A stretch of DNA of 64,000 nucleotides from Puffinus mauretanicus (lineage: Eukaryota > Chordata > Aves > Procellariiformes > Procellariidae). The translations under genes and the position numbers were made by a program. This document shows, one piece after another, positions 61,871 through 64,000 of this stretch. The notes below the pieces were generated by a model. That model was not told the origin of the DNA and made no database searches. It saw nothing but the letters and a program-made list of their open reading frames with translations. The stretch spans positions 496,001-560,000 of the forward strand of contig JAJKFH010001094.1 in assembly GCA_023333565.1 (NCBI GenBank), given 5' to 3'. Numbering within the stretch: position 1 is the first letter of the stretch; every line of letters starts with the position of its first letter.

Positions 61871-63954
61871 CCAAGCACAAACATTTTTTATGTTTTCAGT
61901 AGACAACTGTTAATTCCTTTTTGCTTCCATCCTACATGTTGTCTTTGTATTTCAGATCCATACAAAAATGGGCAGGATTGCTAATCTCCTTTATTGCTAT
62001 CTCATTTTAGCTCTGGGAATTATTACTCCTAGTTTAGCTAGCAGCATCACGATTTATATAAAGCATCCATGGTCCAATCCTCTAAGAGAAAGAGTTCTTC
62101 ATTTCTGTGAAACCAACAGAAGCTGAAAACACTGAGTATTTTAAAGGATCCTGAACATGTGACAGTGAATGGGATTTAAGCATCCATTAAGAGCTGGACA
62201 GAAGAGCTTTTCCAAGTCTCGGCTCTAACAGACTACTGAGCTATGCAAGGGCTTTTACACATCATTTTGTTGTCAACATATGCCTGCTCATTTTCATCCT
62301 GCTTTATTCTGATCTGTTTTGGTTTTTTTTACAGTTTAAGACCTGTTTCCAAACAACTGTAATAGAATTGTAAAGCATCAAATGAGCCTTTCTCTTGGAA
62401 GATAATCATCATGGCCTAAAGGTTAGGTCAAGAAAGAAATTCCTCTTTTAAAGAGAATGTTTCTTCCCACACAGAAACCACAGGCAAAGTTTGGTTTGTA
62501 TGATACCGTATGTAGTTTCCATAAAAACTACATGTTGTCTCCTATTTCAAGATGGGCCTGACCCACACCCTGGAGGTGAATCTCGCTGGATGTTTGACAT
62601 ATGGGATCTAGGCTGGTGCTGTAGTTTGAGGCTGTTTTCATGTAACAATTTTTTTCTCTATTTCTGTGTGCTAAAGCCCTACGTTTATTGCTGAGCACTG
62701 CTGTTGACAGAGGATAAAAGAGAACAATAAGCAAAATTTACAGATGGCAAATGATTACTGGGAATCACTCAGAGATGATGTAGTTCTTTAAACTTCACTT
62801 ACATTTATTTCTGTTTCAGAAAAAACTTGTACTTGCAAAAGGATCTAGAATACACAGTTTGAAGGAGGAAAGTCAAACCCCAAACTAGGCTAAAAAAGGT
62901 GACTACAGAACAGCAGAAAAAAAGGTTTGGGCCAATTCATAGCCATTTCTGTTGCAGCTCTTAAAATACTGGCATGAATTTTCTACTTAGCACACTGCAA
63001 GCAGTAGACTTGGAAAGTCCTATTGGAAAGTGAAAGCCTATTCTTCATACAGCTCTTTATAGTACTGAAAGAATACATGAACTTCTGATCTTTAGAAAAT
63101 GTACGTGCCTTATTCCTGGCCTGAAAATATATCAAAAGAAAAACAGAGGGGATTCTGGGAAACTGTCTGCAAACTACCTTTTCCCTAAAGCCAGTTTTAA
63201 ATGTCAGGATTTTTTTAGGCTACTGATTGTGCCACAGTACTTAAACAACAACTAAGCATGATGCTGGTTCTTTAAATTTTCTCCGAAGTTATTAAAGTGG
63301 TACTTCTGAAAGCAAAAATAAAATAATTCTCCCTCAGAATATATGAATTGAGCAATGACAATCCAACCAACAGACAATCATCTCCAGACAACAGAGGAGT
63401 AACAAAGATAATGATGAGGATTTTAAACAATCACTTTACCACTTTTATGCGAACTCTCTAAGTTCATGTTGAACTTTTGCTCCATTCATGTATGAACTGT
63501 ATCATCAGTGGTTTTACTTTGGCTTGTTACACCTCAATTACCTTTAAAGACTTTCTCAAAAATGCAGAAAAACTACATTTAAAAAAGGCCAATGGCATAA
63601 CCAATAACTCCCTCCTTCGTTCAAAGCATTTCGTCTATTGTGAATGTCACATACTTAGGAAGCTCTACTCCAAAATCTATTTTTTATTCATAAAGAAGGT
63701 GTCTGAGTCTTGGACAAATCCAAATATGACAATTTGGTCTCCAGCTAATGTTTGCCACACGTTAAGATTTCTGCATTGTCCTGGAATGTAAGAAGAAATG
63801 CATGATTGCACTGCCCTAATTAAAACTTGAATCCAAAAACTTGTTAAAAACAACTCAGTTTAAAAATCTTCTTTGCCAACACATGCATTGAATCCTGCAT
63901 TTTTAAGATGATTTGGGGAGACATTTTTGTTCTTTAGAAGTTGTTTATTACTGT

Positions 63955-63996
63955 TACTGTTACTTTTATTATTGTTGTTGTTGTTATTATTATTAA
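63955..63996 (+). repeat. (GTT/ATT)n trinucleotide stretch at window edge
   Basis: Units of GTTACT, then ATTGTTGTTGTTGTTATTATTATT, run nearly to the right border. The repeat may continue outside the window. Confidence 0.8.
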
Positions 63997-64000
63997 CAAC

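Larger units (their letters stand above)
54988..64000 (-). other. SLC24A4: SLC24A4 intron (partial), loop exon not found
   Basis: At least 9 kb of intronic sequence lies upstream of the exon at 54821-54987. I looked on the minus strand for the acidic, proline-rich loop exon that should precede it (in mammals it ends near a PFSVPEA-like segment) and did not find it. The identifiable content is an old L3/CR1-like LINE (61250-61870), an A-rich run near 59550-59580 and an ATT/GTT trinucleotide stretch at the right end (63955-63996). Confidence 0.7.

Overview
This is vertebrate nuclear DNA, very probably from a bird. Coding sequence is sparse and split into short exons with GT/AG borders. The main repeats are CR1 LINE fragments of avian type, and there is one ERVL-like solo LTR. 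No bacterial, plasmid or phage organisation is present: no operons, no compact ORFs, no CRISPR array and no recognisable tRNA or rRNA. Almost all open frames longer than 60 codons are chance or antisense frames.

Two genes can be supported, both on the minus strand. The right third (about 47.6-55.0 kb) holds the last five coding exons of SLC24A4 (NCKX4, a K+-dependent Na+/Ca2+ exchanger). Their phases join perfectly through to a stop codon at 47594-47596. They encode the end of the cytoplasmic loop and the whole C-terminal membrane half, including the alpha-2 repeat. The preceding exon was not found and should lie beyond 64 kb. The left part (about 12.8-17.3 kb) holds two exons of RIN3, a Rab5-family guanine nucleotide exchange factor. 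They cover the start of its SH2 domain, including FLVR. The first coding exon was not identified. The next SH2 exon, the proline-rich exon and the VPS9 exons must lie to the left of this window. The order and shared strand of SLC24A4 followed by RIN3 match human 14q32.12.

Region by region: 1-12.8 kb is RIN3 intron with one CR1 fragment. 12.9-17.1 kb is a RIN3 intron packed with two adjacent CR1 copies, a 0.2 kb purine tract and an intact solo LTR with a 5-bp target duplication. 17.3-41 kb is RIN3 5' intron and/or intergenic sequence with scattered old repeats. About 41-47.6 kb is the putative SLC24A4 3' UTR and flank, AT-rich with several possible poly(A) signals. 47.7-64 kb is SLC24A4 exons and introns, with an old L3/CR1-like LINE near 61.5 kb.

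I see no convincing undescribed system. The items most worth checking are the clean ERVL-type LTR inside RIN3, intact NCKX4 exchanger residues in what is probably a toothless animal, and a few unexplained open frames in introns and the 3' flank.
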